Source: Bacteroidota bacterium
GTDB lineage: Bacteria; Bacteroidota; Bacteroidia; Chitinophagales; Chitinophagaceae
Reading direction: 5' to 3'
Assembly (NCBI GenBank): GCA_023423405.1
Contig: JAFAFR010000050.1
Span: 124,001 to 188,000, forward strand
Length of the DNA: 64,000 bases
Below are positions 16,216 through 25,797 of this stretch, piece after piece. A model generated the notes under the pieces. It was not told the DNA's origin, did not search any database, and was given only the letters and a program-made list of their open reading frames with translations. Position 1 is the first letter of the stretch, and every line of letters begins with the position of its first letter. A program made the translations under genes and the position numbers.

Positions 16216-18306
16216 TTGTCCAGCCCTATTGAATACCTGAAAGGAATGGGCCCCCTGCGCGGCGATCTCCTGAAAAAAGAGCTCTCTATTTTCACTTTTA
16301 AAGACCTGCTCGATCATTTTCCGCTCCGGCACATCGATAAAACCCGGATCGATACCATCCGGTCGGTACAGTATAGCACCGACTATATACAGGTAGCCGG
16401 CGTGCTGCACCAGGTGCAGGTGCTGGGAGAGGGGCGGGCCAAAAGAATGGTGGCAACCCTTCGCGACGCAACGGGCGAGCTCGACCTGGTATGGTTCCAG
16501 GGCATCCACTGGATCAGCCGTCAGTTGACCGAAGGCGGGCAATACCTGGTTTTCGGAAAAGCGGGACTGTTCAATGGCCGCCTGCAGATCAGTCACCCGG
16601 AAATGGAAGCTTATAACGGCCAGCCATCCGGCGCGCGGTCTTTCCTGGAGCCGGTTTATCCCAGCACGGAAAAACTAAAATCCAAATCGCTGGGAGGCCG
16701 GCAACTGGCACGATTCACCTACCAGTTGCTGGAAGCCCTGCAACCTGCAGACCTGCCCGAAAACCTGCCGGCGCCGCTGGTGCAGCAATACGGCTTTCCC
16801 AGTCGTTTCGATGCGTACAAACAGATCCATTTCCCTGTGTCGGAAAATGCTTTCCGGCAGGCGGTGCACCGGTTGAAATTTGAAGAGCTCTTCCTGTCGC
16901 AGTTGCGGCTGGGCCTCATCCGGCTGGAAAGAAACCGTTTTTCAAAGGGCGTTGTGTTCAGCCGGGTGGGTGATTATTTCAATCGCTTTTACCAGGAATG
17001 TCTTCCTTTCACCCTGACGAATGCACAGAAAAGAGTGCTGAAAGAAATCAGGCGCGACATGGGAAAAGGCCACCAGATGAACCGGCTGCTGCAGGGCGAT
17101 GTGGGCAGCGGTAAAACCATGGTGGCGCTGCTGGCGATGCTGCTGGCGGCCGACAACGGGTTCCAGTCCTGCCTGATGGCCCCCACCGAAATACTGGCAA
17201 CACAACATTTCGAAAGCATCCGGAAACTGGTGGAGCCACTGGGTTTACAGGTGGCCCTCTTAACTGGTTCAACCCGCACGGCTGCCCGAAAAAAAATACT
17301 GGAAGCGCTGGCGGGCGGGGAGCTGCATTTTGTCATAGGCACCCACGCTTTGCTGGAAGAAAAAGTGGTGTTCCAATCGCTGGGGCTGGCGGTCATTGAT
17401 GAGCAGCACCGCTTTGGCGTTGCGCAGCGCGCCAGGCTCTGGAAAAAAGCGGCGGTTCCCCCGCATATCCTGGTCATGACGGCCACACCTATTCCGCGAA
17501 CCCTGGCCATGACGGCCTACGGCGACCTGGATTACAGTATTATCGACGAATTGCCGCCGGGCCGGCAACCTATCACCACGGTACACCGTTATGAACAGTC
17601 CAGGGCCTCCGTCATGGATTTCATCCGCGATGAGATCCGGAAAGGACGGCAGGCCTATATTATTTTTCCCCTGATCGAAGAATCCGAAAAACTGGACCTC
17701 GAAAACCTCCAGCGCGGCTATGAAAATGTGAAGGCCTTTTTTCCTGAACCAGCCTATTGGATCAGCATGGTGCACGGAAGGCAAAATGCGGAACAAAAGG
17801 AAACCAACATGCAACGATTTGTACAGGGAGACACTCAGATCATGGTTGCAACAACAGTGATAGAAGTAGGTGTGAATGTGCCGAACGCCAGTGTTATGGT
17901 GATAGAAAGTGCGGAGAAATTCGGCCTTTCCCAATTGCACCAGTTGCGGGGCCGGGTAGGGAGGGGTGCTGAAAAAAGCTTTTGCATTTTATTAACAGGA
18001 AACCAGGTGAACAATGAAGCCCGCGAGCGGTTGAAGGTGATGTGTGCTACCAACGACGGTTTCCTGATCGCGGAAAAAGATCTTGCCCTGCGGGGGCCGG
18101 GCGACATTGAAGGAACCCGGCAAAGCGGCGCCCTTGCTTTTCGGCTGGCGGACATTGTTAGTGACCGGGCCCTGCTGGAGGAAGCGGGCAGGCAGGCGAC
18201 GGCGATCCTGGATGCGGATCCCTCGCTGGAAGCGGAGGGCTACACCGGTCTTCGCAGGTTCCTGCAGTCGCAAAAAGGGCGACTGGCCTGGAGCCGGATA
18301 TCGTAG
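16216..18306 (+). CDS. recG: ATP-dependent DNA helicase RecG
   Basis: The product is 696 residues, the normal RecG length. The start is a TTG at 16216. The family's N-terminal PIEYLKGMGP motif begins right after it, and no ATG or GTG is available upstream in frame. The OB-fold wedge domain is at about 60-150. Walker A is GDVGSGKT with K300, the DEAH-like box is DEQH at 395-398, and motif VI is HQLRGRVGRG. RecG regresses stalled replication forks and moves Holliday junctions. It probably acts in DNA repair here as elsewhere. Confidence 0.95.
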   Translation: MSSPIEYLKGMGPLRGDLLKKELSIFTFKDLLDHFPLRHIDKTRIDTIRSVQYSTDYIQVAGVLHQVQVLGEGRAKRMVATLRDATGELDLVWFQGIHWISRQLTEGGQYLVFGKAGLFNGRLQISHPEMEAYNGQPSGARSFLEPVYPSTEKLKSKSLGGRQLARFTYQLLEALQPADLPENLPAPLVQQYGFPSRFDAYKQIHFPVSENAFRQAVHRLKFEELFLSQLRLGLIRLERNRFSKGVVFSRVGDYFNRFYQECLPFTLTNAQKRVLKEIRRDMGKGHQMNRLLQGDVGSGKTMVALLAMLLAADNGFQSCLMAPTEILATQHFESIRKLVEPLGLQVALLTGSTRTAARKKILEALAGGELHFVIGTHALLEEKVVFQSLGLAVIDEQHRFGVAQRARLWKKAAVPPHILVMTATPIPRTLAMTAYGDLDYSIIDELPPGRQPITTVHRYEQSRASVMDFIRDEIRKGRQAYIIFPLIEESEKLDLENLQRGYENVKAFFPEPAYWISMVHGRQNAEQKETNMQRFVQGDTQIMVATTVIEVGVNVPNASVMVIESAEKFGLSQLHQLRGRVGRGAEKSFCILLTGNQVNNEARERLKVMCATNDGFLIAEKDLALRGPGDIEGTRQSGALAFRLADIVSDRALLEEAGRQATAILDADPSLEAEGYTGLRRFLQSQKGRLAWSRIS

Positions 18307-18376
18307 ATGTTAAAGAGTAATTAACTGGGTTCGGCTACTGGTGGTTTTCGTTTATTTGATGTAAATTCAATAGACC

Positions 18377-21300
18377 TTGGCAAAATATCTGTACATATTC
18401 CTGTTTACCCTGCTGGCAATGGGCGCTACTGCCCAGAAGGTCTCCAACGGTGTTGAATTCGTGGAAAACAAAGGTCAATGGGATGCCCGGGTCACCTTTA
18501 TGGGTGAGGTGGGGAACGGTGCGTTTTTCCTTCGCAAAAACGGCTTTACCATCCTGCAGCACAACCCTGCAGACCTCGCCCGGCTTGGTTCCCATTCCGG
18601 GCATTCTGATGCAGGTCCGCAGGCAGGCAGCAGCGGCGGTGGAAAAACAAACCGGCTCGCCAATGCACCCTCCGCAGATTCTTCCATTACTATTCGCTCA
18701 CATGCCTACACAATGGAATTACAGGGGGCGAATGAGCAGGTGCAAATCAGTGGCGATAAGATACAGCCCGGTATAAACAATTATTTCCTGGGGAATGATC
18801 CGAAGAAATGGGCCGGCGAATGTCGTGTATACAGTGCCGTTATATACAAAGACATATACCCGAACATCGATATGCGTTATTATACGGAAGAAGGCTGGGT
18901 GAAATACGAGTTCATCGTTCATCCCGGCGGAGATCCTTCCCGCATAGTGATGAACTACAAAGGGGCCGATAAATTGTCGCTCAAAAAAGGGGCGCTGCAG
19001 GTCACCACTTCCGTAGGAACCATCCAGGAACTGGCGCCCTATACTTTTCAGAGCACAGGAAAGGGAAGGGTAGAGGTTGACAACCGCTACCAGTTGAAAG
19101 GAAATACCCTTCGGTTTTCAGTAGGCGCCTATGATCGCAGCCAGGTGCTGGTCATCGATCCCACGCTGATCTTTTCCACCTTTACCAAAAGTGTTTCCGA
19201 TAACTGGGGATATACGGCTACCTATGGCCCTGATGGTACCCTCTATAGCGGCGGTATCGTTTTCGGGAGCGGGTTCCCTGTATCAGACGGTGCTTTTCAA
19301 ACGCAGTACAAAGGGTCGGGTTCCAGTTCGCCCTACAATATGGGCATCATGAAATTCAATGCCCTCGGCACCAACCGGGTGTATGCAACCTATATCGGCG
19401 GTAAGGAAGCTGACCAGCCGCACAGTCTCATCGTGAACAACCGCGGCAACCTGGTAATTGCAGGAAGAACCGCTTCGGACGATTATCCCTTCCTGAAATC
19501 TTATCTCGGCGGAACGGGCCGTGGCAACTGGGACATTGTGCTCACGGAACTCAACGCCAATGGCTCGGCGCTCATTGGTTCCATCCTGGTGGGCGGTTCG
19601 GGGACCGATGGCCAGAACGTGGCAAACAGCCATACCGGCGGCGCCAACAGTCTCATTAACTTTTACGGCGATGATGCCCGCAGCGAAGTGTTTCTCGATG
19701 GAGCCGGAAATATTTACCTGGCGTCCTGTACACAATCAACCGATTTTTACACCACTTCCAACGCGCCTTTCAAAACGCTGGCCGGCAAGCAGGATGCGGT
19801 GCTGATCAAGACCACGCCCGATCTTTCCAACGTACTCATGTGCACGTATTTCGGCGGATCACAAAACGATGCCGGCTATGTGGTTGGGATAAGTCCGCTT
19901 ACCGGCGACATATACATCGGCGGCGCTACCGAAAGCGATGATTTCCCGGGTGACCACAGCGGAACCGTTGGCGATAAGCACCAGGGCGCTTCCGACGGAT
20001 TCATTGCCGTGTTCAGCAACGACGGAACTATTTTGCGCAAGTCCACCTTTATTGGTACCGACAAAAAAGACGCAGTACTGGGTTTTGAATTCGACCGTTT
20101 CGGCGACCCTTATACAATGGGTGTAACCTATGGCAGCATGCCCAGGATCAATGCCGCCTACGGCGTGGACAATTCCAAACAATTTGTGGGCAAACTGGCC
20201 AGGGACCTGTCGGCCTGGCAATACCGGACCACGTTTGGGTCTCCCGGAATCTATCCCAATATATCTCCCGTGGCTTTCCTGGTAGACCGTTGCCAGAATG
20301 TGTATGTGTCGGGTTGGGGCGGTACTAACCTGGGTGGTTTTGAGATCAGCGGCACCAGGGGTATGCCGGTAACTTCGGATGCGTTAAAGAGCACAACCGA
20401 TGGAAATGATTTTTATTTCATCGTGATAAAACGGGATGCTACCGAGTTAATGTACGCTACGTATTTTGGACAGGACGGCAACCTTTCGGAACACGTGGAT
20501 GGCGGCACCAGCCGTTACGATCAGAATGGCGTGATCTATCAGGCCATCTGTGCCAACTGTTTTACGGGCGAGGGGCAGAGACCCCAGTTCCCGGTGACGC
20601 CGGGCGCCTGGTGCTGTTCCAATAAATATTCCGGCGCTTATATTCCCGGCAACAGTCCCGGTAATGGCGCGCAGTGTAACCTGGCTGCGGTGAAGATCCA
20701 CTTCAATTTTGCAGGCGTTGGCTCGGGTGTTGCTTCGTATATAAATGGTGTGCGCGACACCATGGGTTGTGTACCGCTCACCATTCAACTGTCGGATACC
20801 ATCCGGAATGCGCGCTCCTATATCTGGAGTTTTGGCGATGGAAGTCCGGATGTTAGAACCAGCGATCCGCAACTGGAACATACCTACAACAATACGGGCG
20901 TTTTTCGCGTTCGGCTGATAGCGATCGACAGCGCCACCTGTAATATCAGTGATACCTCTTACATTAATATCAAGGTAAGCGCTGCGGAAGCCCAACTTGG
21001 TTTTGACGGCTCCAAGCAGCCTCCCTGCGAGTCGCTGACCTTTAAATTCACCAATCTCTCCTCTCCCCCGGCCGGCTATAATTTTAACGATTCCAGCTTC
21101 CTTTGGGATTTTGGCGATGGCACGGAACTGATAACAGGTTTGCGGGATGTGATTCACTCTTATCCTTCTGCAGGTTCATACCAGGTGAGGATGGTACTGC
21201 GCGATACGATATTCTGTAACGTGGACGATGCGATCACAAAAGAATATTACCTGAGTCCGCTGGTGAAAGCCGATTTCGAGATTCCGAACGGGTGCGTCCC

Positions 21301-22027
21301 CTATACCGCGCAGATCAACAATAAGAGCATTGCGGGCGCCACCTGGCTTTGGGATTTCGGTGATGGCACTACTTCTGCAGAGCGGGATCCCGTGAAAGTT
21401 TATCCCAACGCAGGCACCTATACCGTAACCCTTACGGTAACCGATCCCAATACCTGTAATGTAACGGACAGGACTACCCGCACAGTACTGGTGCAGAACA
21501 AACCGACCGCCGGCTTCAGTTTTGCGCCCGTGGTTCCGGTGGAAAATACACCGCATATATTCACGAATACTTCTTCACCCGACGCCATCAATTTCATATG
21601 GGAGTTTGGCGATGGGGAGGAATACAATACGAACAATCGCCTGCCGGTGGAACACCAGTACAATACTTCGGGAAGGTTTGACGTATGCCTGCAGGCCATC
21701 AATGCCAGCGGCTGTATAGATACCCTTTGCCAGCCGGTGGAGGCCATCGTGGTGCCGCGCATCGATCTGCCCAATGCCTTTACCCCGCTGGGTAGTCCGC
21801 CGAACAATATTTTCACTGTAAAAGGTTTTGGTATTGCCCGGATGCGGTTTATGATCTTCAACCGTTTTGGCCAGAAAGTATTTGAAACCGCAACCGTTAA
21901 AGGCGGATGGGATGGAAAATATAACGGTGTGGTACAGCCGATGGACGTATATGCCTACGTGCTGGATGTGGAATTCACCGATGGCACCAGGACCACCAGA
22001 AAAGGCGATATCACCCTGATCCGGTAA
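18377..22027 (+). CDS. Giant secreted PKD protein with T9SS type B C-terminal domain
   Basis: The product is 1216 residues. The start must be the TTG at 18377: a stop lies 6 bases upstream in frame, and the next Met would remove most of the signal peptide (about residues 1-20). A DUF7948-type domain with VEFVENKGQWD opens the mature protein. SBBP-like beta-propeller repeats follow (about 260-720, e.g. YATYIGG, YATYFGQDG). Four PKD-type domains with W(D/S/E)FGDG motifs sit at about 795-1125. The last ~85 residues match the gliding-motility-associated (CHU_C, T9SS type B) domain (LPNAFTP, FNRFGQKVFE). It should be a cell-surface adhesin. A PorP/SprF gene follows 6 bases later. Confidence 0.9.
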   Translation: MAKYLYIFLFTLLAMGATAQKVSNGVEFVENKGQWDARVTFMGEVGNGAFFLRKNGFTILQHNPADLARLGSHSGHSDAGPQAGSSGGGKTNRLANAPSADSSITIRSHAYTMELQGANEQVQISGDKIQPGINNYFLGNDPKKWAGECRVYSAVIYKDIYPNIDMRYYTEEGWVKYEFIVHPGGDPSRIVMNYKGADKLSLKKGALQVTTSVGTIQELAPYTFQSTGKGRVEVDNRYQLKGNTLRFSVGAYDRSQVLVIDPTLIFSTFTKSVSDNWGYTATYGPDGTLYSGGIVFGSGFPVSDGAFQTQYKGSGSSSPYNMGIMKFNALGTNRVYATYIGGKEADQPHSLIVNNRGNLVIAGRTASDDYPFLKSYLGGTGRGNWDIVLTELNANGSALIGSILVGGSGTDGQNVANSHTGGANSLINFYGDDARSEVFLDGAGNIYLASCTQSTDFYTTSNAPFKTLAGKQDAVLIKTTPDLSNVLMCTYFGGSQNDAGYVVGISPLTGDIYIGGATESDDFPGDHSGTVGDKHQGASDGFIAVFSNDGTILRKSTFIGTDKKDAVLGFEFDRFGDPYTMGVTYGSMPRINAAYGVDNSKQFVGKLARDLSAWQYRTTFGSPGIYPNISPVAFLVDRCQNVYVSGWGGTNLGGFEISGTRGMPVTSDALKSTTDGNDFYFIVIKRDATELMYATYFGQDGNLSEHVDGGTSRYDQNGVIYQAICANCFTGEGQRPQFPVTPGAWCCSNKYSGAYIPGNSPGNGAQCNLAAVKIHFNFAGVGSGVASYINGVRDTMGCVPLTIQLSDTIRNARSYIWSFGDGSPDVRTSDPQLEHTYNNTGVFRVRLIAIDSATCNISDTSYINIKVSAAEAQLGFDGSKQPPCESLTFKFTNLSSPPAGYNFNDSSFLWDFGDGTELITGLRDVIHSYPSAGSYQVRMVLRDTIFCNVDDAITKEYYLSPLVKADFEIPNGCVPYTAQINNKSIAGATWLWDFGDGTTSAERDPVKVYPNAGTYTVTLTVTDPNTCNVTDRTTRTVLVQNKPTAGFSFAPVVPVENTPHIFTNTSSPDAINFIWEFGDGEEYNTNNRLPVEHQYNTSGRFDVCLQAINASGCIDTLCQPVEAIVVPRIDLPNAFTPLGSPPNNIFTVKGFGIARMRFMIFNRFGQKVFETATVKGGWDGKYNGVVQPMDVYAYVLDVEFTDGTRTTRKGDITLIR

Positions 22028-22033
22028 CCATTA

Positions 22034-23092
22034 ATGAAAGAAACGATGTTTTGCTCGAGAGGAAAGAAAACGAAGATATGGACCTTGCTGCTGCTCGGCC
22101 TTTTGCCGGCGCCGGTGGTGATTGGGCAGGACCTGCATTTTTCCCAGTTCTTCAATTCGCCGCTCACCACCAATCCTGCAAATACGGGCTTTATTCCCGA
22201 CGCCGACTACCGCATTGGCGCCAACTACCGCAACCAGTGGGTCAGCGTGATGTCGGTGCCCTATAAAACCATCAGTATTTATGGTGATGCGCAGGTTTTG
22301 CGTGACCGCTTCGAGAATGGCTGGCTGGGCCTTGGCGGCGTGTTGCTGAGAGATGTGGCGGGCAGCGGTAACCTTACTTCTACCAAGCTATATGGCTCCA
22401 TTGCTTATCACCAGATGATCGGTTATGCCAGCCTGCTCACCGCGGGCTTCAATGTGGGACTGGCCAATAAAAGGATCGATCCGTCCCGGTTGAAATTTCC
22501 CGACCAGTTCAACCAGGCGACGGGCTTCTTCGATGCGGGCCTTCCTACGAATGTGGTGTTCAACAGCACCAGCATATCGTATATGGATATCCAGGCCGGG
22601 CTCAACTACGCCTATTTTCCAACGGATAATATTTATGTGAATGCCGGCTTTTCCGTTCACCACCTGAACCGGCCCAGGGAGACTTTTTTTTCGGAAACAA
22701 ATTTTGACAACCGGCTTTCCATGCGGTATATCGGTTTCCTGAATGCGAGCATCAAACTCAACGACCAGGTTATCCTTAACCCGATGGGTTATTATACCAG
22801 CCAGGCAACCGCCAATGAATGGCTGATCGGCGCCACTGGCAATTACAACCTCAGCGGGGACGGAGAGGTCCAGGTGATTGGCGGACTTTTTTACCGCGGT
22901 GGGGAAAGCGTGGTTCCGCTGGTTGGTTTCCAGTGGAAAAACTTCCGGATGAGCTTCAGTTATGACGTCACAACTTCTTCTCTTTCTGCTTATAATAACT
23001 CCCGTGGGGCCATTGAGTTCTCCCTTTTGAAACAGGGATTTTACAATGAATACAACGGCAACCAGCGCCAATCGCTCTGTCCGCGTTTTTAA
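22034..23092 (+). CDS. PorP/SprF family type IX secretion-associated outer membrane protein
   Basis: The product is 352 residues with an N-terminal signal peptide ending ...VVIGQ, followed by DLHFSQFFNSPLTTNPANTG. This is the typical start of mature PorP/SprF proteins. The remainder alternates like a beta-barrel, and the protein ends in CPRF. Members sit in the outer membrane and help deliver or anchor partner T9SS type B proteins such as SprB. The gene lies 6 bases after the giant PKD protein gene, so the two are a likely cargo-partner pair. A second such pair occurs later in the window. Confidence 0.92.
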   Translation: MKETMFCSRGKKTKIWTLLLLGLLPAPVVIGQDLHFSQFFNSPLTTNPANTGFIPDADYRIGANYRNQWVSVMSVPYKTISIYGDAQVLRDRFENGWLGLGGVLLRDVAGSGNLTSTKLYGSIAYHQMIGYASLLTAGFNVGLANKRIDPSRLKFPDQFNQATGFFDAGLPTNVVFNSTSISYMDIQAGLNYAYFPTDNIYVNAGFSVHHLNRPRETFFSETNFDNRLSMRYIGFLNASIKLNDQVILNPMGYYTSQATANEWLIGATGNYNLSGDGEVQVIGGLFYRGGESVVPLVGFQWKNFRMSFSYDVTTSSLSAYNNSRGAIEFSLLKQGFYNEYNGNQRQSLCPRF

Positions 23093-23131
23093 CTCCTCTG
23101 AAACTCATCAAATTGTACGATTTTTACACCG

Positions 23132-24565
23132 ATGGAAACCACCCAAAAGAAAGAAATCCTCCACGGAAACAGGATTTCCGTTGCTGACCTCAACCATTTC
23201 AGGGAGCTGATAGGGGATGCCTATGTATTTACCGATGAAGATTCTTTTTCAAAATATGGGCGCGACGAAACCGAACACCTGCTGTTTTATCCCGAAGTGG
23301 TGCTGAAACCGGGAACCGCCGAAGAGGTCAGCCGCATCATGGCTTATTGTTATTCGCACTACATTCCCGTTACGCCGCGGGGGGCCGGCACCGGCCTGAG
23401 TGGTGGCGCCCTTCCTCATCTGGGTGGCGTTTTATTATCGACGGAAAGACTGAACCGCATTCTTGAAATCGACGAGAAAAACGGCCAGGTGCACACGGAA
23501 CCGGGTGTGGTCACCGAGGTATTGCAGAACGCCGTTAAGGGAAAAGGGTTGTTTTATCCACCCGATCCCAGCAGCAGGGGCTCCTGTTTTATTGGCGGTA
23601 ATATTTCCGCGAACAGTGGTGGCCCGAAAGCCGTAAAATATGGCGTGGTGCGCGACTACGTGCTCAACCTGCAGGTGGTACTACCCAATGGAGACATCAT
23701 CTGGACAGGCGCCAATGTACTGAAGAATTCGACCGGCTATAACCTCACCCAGTTGATAGTGGGCAGCGAAGGCACCCTTGGCATCGTTACCCGCATCGTA
23801 TTAAAACTGATACCGCTTCCCACCATGGACCTGCTCATGCTGGTGCCTTTCCGCTCGCTCGAAAAAGCCGGCGAAGCAGTGAGCGCCATCTTCCGGGCCG
23901 GCTTTACACCCAGCGCCCTGGAACTGGTGGAAATCGACGCCCTTCGTATCGTTGCCGGTTTTGTGCAGGATACGGTCATCCCGGTGGAGGCAGACACCGC
24001 TGCCCACCTGATCATTGAAGTGGATGGGAACCATGCTGAAACCCTTTTGCAGGAGATGGAAGCCATCGGCGACCTGTTGTCGGGTTACGATATTGGTGAG
24101 ATCTATTTTGCCGACGACAACCAGCAGAAAGAAGCGCTCTGGAAATTGCGCAGGCGCGTTGCGGAAGCCGTTAAAATCGCCGGTTATACCATCGAAGAAG
24201 ACACGGTGGTTCCCCGGGCTTCCCTGCCTGCACTGATAAAGGGGGTAAAAGAAATCGGCGCGCAGTACGGGTTCGAAGCGGTCTGTTACGGGCATGCCGG
24301 CGATGGGAACCTGCACATCCGTATTAAAAAAGAAGATACGGTGAACAGCCAGGAAGATCCTGAAATACAGGAGGGTTTGCGTGCGCTGTTTGCGCTGGTA
24401 CACGAACTCGGTGGCACCATCAGCGGTGAGCACGGCGTGGGCCTGGTGCAGAAAGGATTTATGGGAATCGTATTCAATGAAACCCAGTTGAACCTGATGC
24501 GGGGAATAAAAAAAGTATTCGATCCGCGGAATATCCTGAACGCAGGAAAAATTTTTGATATTTAA
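23132..24565 (+). CDS. FAD-linked oxidase (GlcD / D-lactate dehydrogenase family)
   Basis: The product is 477 residues. The PCMH-type FAD-binding domain (about 45-225) has PRGAGTGLSGGALP, PPDPSSRGSCFIGGN and SANSGGPKAVKYG. The C-terminal FAD-oxidase domain has CYGHAGDGNLH and GEHGVGLVQK, which carry the metal- and substrate-binding residues of the glycolate oxidase GlcD family. It should oxidise a 2-hydroxy acid such as glycolate or D-lactate. No iron-sulfur subunit gene (GlcF) or FAD subunit (GlcE) lies next to it, so it may be a single-subunit dehydrogenase. An outer-membrane protein gene follows 3 bases after the stop. Confidence 0.9.
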   Translation: METTQKKEILHGNRISVADLNHFRELIGDAYVFTDEDSFSKYGRDETEHLLFYPEVVLKPGTAEEVSRIMAYCYSHYIPVTPRGAGTGLSGGALPHLGGVLLSTERLNRILEIDEKNGQVHTEPGVVTEVLQNAVKGKGLFYPPDPSSRGSCFIGGNISANSGGPKAVKYGVVRDYVLNLQVVLPNGDIIWTGANVLKNSTGYNLTQLIVGSEGTLGIVTRIVLKLIPLPTMDLLMLVPFRSLEKAGEAVSAIFRAGFTPSALELVEIDALRIVAGFVQDTVIPVEADTAAHLIIEVDGNHAETLLQEMEAIGDLLSGYDIGEIYFADDNQQKEALWKLRRRVAEAVKIAGYTIEEDTVVPRASLPALIKGVKEIGAQYGFEAVCYGHAGDGNLHIRIKKEDTVNSQEDPEIQEGLRALFALVHELGGTISGEHGVGLVQKGFMGIVFNETQLNLMRGIKKVFDPRNILNAGKIFDI

Positions 24566-24568
24566 AAC

Positions 24569-25201
24569 ATGTTTATGAAAAAATGCTGGATAGTAACCCT
24601 GCTGTTGATCGTGATTACGGTGGACCTGAAAGCCCAGTACGACAGGGGAGATGATTCGCTCGACGACCGCAAGGGATTTGACCGCAGCAGGATGTTTGTG
24701 GGAGGCAATTTCGGACTCAGTTTTGGCGACTACACCTTTATCAATATCTCTCCCCAGGTGGGGTACCGATTCAGCGATATGATCGCAGCCGGCATCGGCA
24801 TCAATGGTCAGTATTCACAGTTTCGGGAGCGCGGTTATAATAATGAAACCTATTCCCGCTCCACCTACGGCGTGGCCGGCATGAATATTTTCGGCCGATT
24901 TTATCCCATCCAGCAGGCTTTTATCCAGGTACAGCCCGAGCTGAATTATATCTGGGGAAATTATAAGGTTTATGTGCCGGAATCCAAGGAGTCGTCCATC
25001 AACGGAAAGATAATGCCATCGCTGCTGCTGGGCGCCGGTGGGGTATTGCCGATGGGTGGCGTTGGCGGTTTGATGCTGATGGTTCAGTACGACCTGCTGA
25101 ACAAGGCCGGCTATGGAACCGAGCCCTCCACGCCTTACGGCAGCAAACCCTTTATCAGCATAGGTTTCAGCTTTGGACTGGGCGGTGGCGGGATGCGCTG
25201 A
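24569..25201 (+). CDS. Outer membrane beta-barrel protein
   Basis: The product is 210 residues (208 if the second Met, at 24575, is used). It has a signal peptide to about residue 23 (...DLKAQ). The mature part alternates hydrophobic and polar residues with many glycines and aromatics (FVGGNFGLSFGDY, VGYRFSDMIAAGIGI). It ends in short strands FISIGFSFGLGG, as OmpA-like or OMP_b-brl barrels do. It is probably an eight-stranded outer-membrane barrel of unknown role. It starts 3 bases after the FAD oxidase gene, and whether the two are functionally linked is not evident. Confidence 0.75.
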   Translation: MFMKKCWIVTLLLIVITVDLKAQYDRGDDSLDDRKGFDRSRMFVGGNFGLSFGDYTFINISPQVGYRFSDMIAAGIGINGQYSQFRERGYNNETYSRSTYGVAGMNIFGRFYPIQQAFIQVQPELNYIWGNYKVYVPESKESSINGKIMPSLLLGAGGVLPMGGVGGLMLMVQYDLLNKAGYGTEPSTPYGSKPFISIGFSFGLGGGGMR

Positions 25202-25216
25202 GCCTAACGGTTATCG

Positions 25217-25756
25217 CTAGTGGAGCTTGTTGAAGATCTCAACGGGATTGTTGCAAACAACGATCCGTTCTTCCAGCGGATCGTAGAGAAAATCCTCTTT
25301 TTCCGCCTGCCGCAGGAACTGGATAAGGGCGTTGTAATACCCGGCTGTGTTGAGGAGGTAAATTTTTTTATCGTGGATCCTGAGCTGGTTCCAGGTGAGC
25401 ATTTCAAACAGCTCGTCCATGGTGCCATAGCCGCCCGGCAGAATGATGGCGGCATCGCTCATTTCGTACATCATCTTTTTTCGGCTGTGCATGTCCGGAA
25501 CCACGGCGAGCTCCGTGAGTCCCTCGTGCTGCTGTTCCCATTCGGTAAGTATCTTGGGTATTACGCCCATCACTTCCCCGCCGTGGGCCAGCACGGCATC
25601 GGCAATAGCACCCATCAGTCCTTTTTTTCCACCGCCATAGACCAGTTTGATCTCCAGCAATGCGAGCAGGCGTCCCAGTTCCAGGGTCTGCGCATGAAAC
25701 AGGGGATTGGCCCCGGCATGGGAACCGCAAAAGACTGCGATCGCTTTAATGTTCAT
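25217..25756 (-). CDS. LOG family protein (TIGR00730, Rossmann fold)
   Basis: The product is 179 residues, the usual size of the short LOG group. The nucleotide-binding region starts AVFCGSHAGANP and LVYGGGKKGLMG. The signature PGGYGTMDE is complete. Active LOG proteins are cytokinin-riboside 5'-monophosphate phosphoribohydrolases, cutting the N-glycosidic bond of AMP-like substrates. In bacteria other roles in nucleotide recycling are possible. It converges with the outer-membrane protein gene and diverges from the symporter gene. A second, longer LOG-type protein lies about 1.6 kb downstream on the other strand. Confidence 0.92.
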   Translation of the reverse strand: MNIKAIAVFCGSHAGANPLFHAQTLELGRLLALLEIKLVYGGGKKGLMGAIADAVLAHGGEVMGVIPKILTEWEQQHEGLTELAVVPDMHSRKKMMYEMSDAAIILPGGYGTMDELFEMLTWNQLRIHDKKIYLLNTAGYYNALIQFLRQAEKEDFLYDPLEERIVVCNNPVEIFNKLH

Positions 25757-25797
25757 ATAATTGTACTAAAGTAGCTATTTTACAAAAAATTGCCGGT

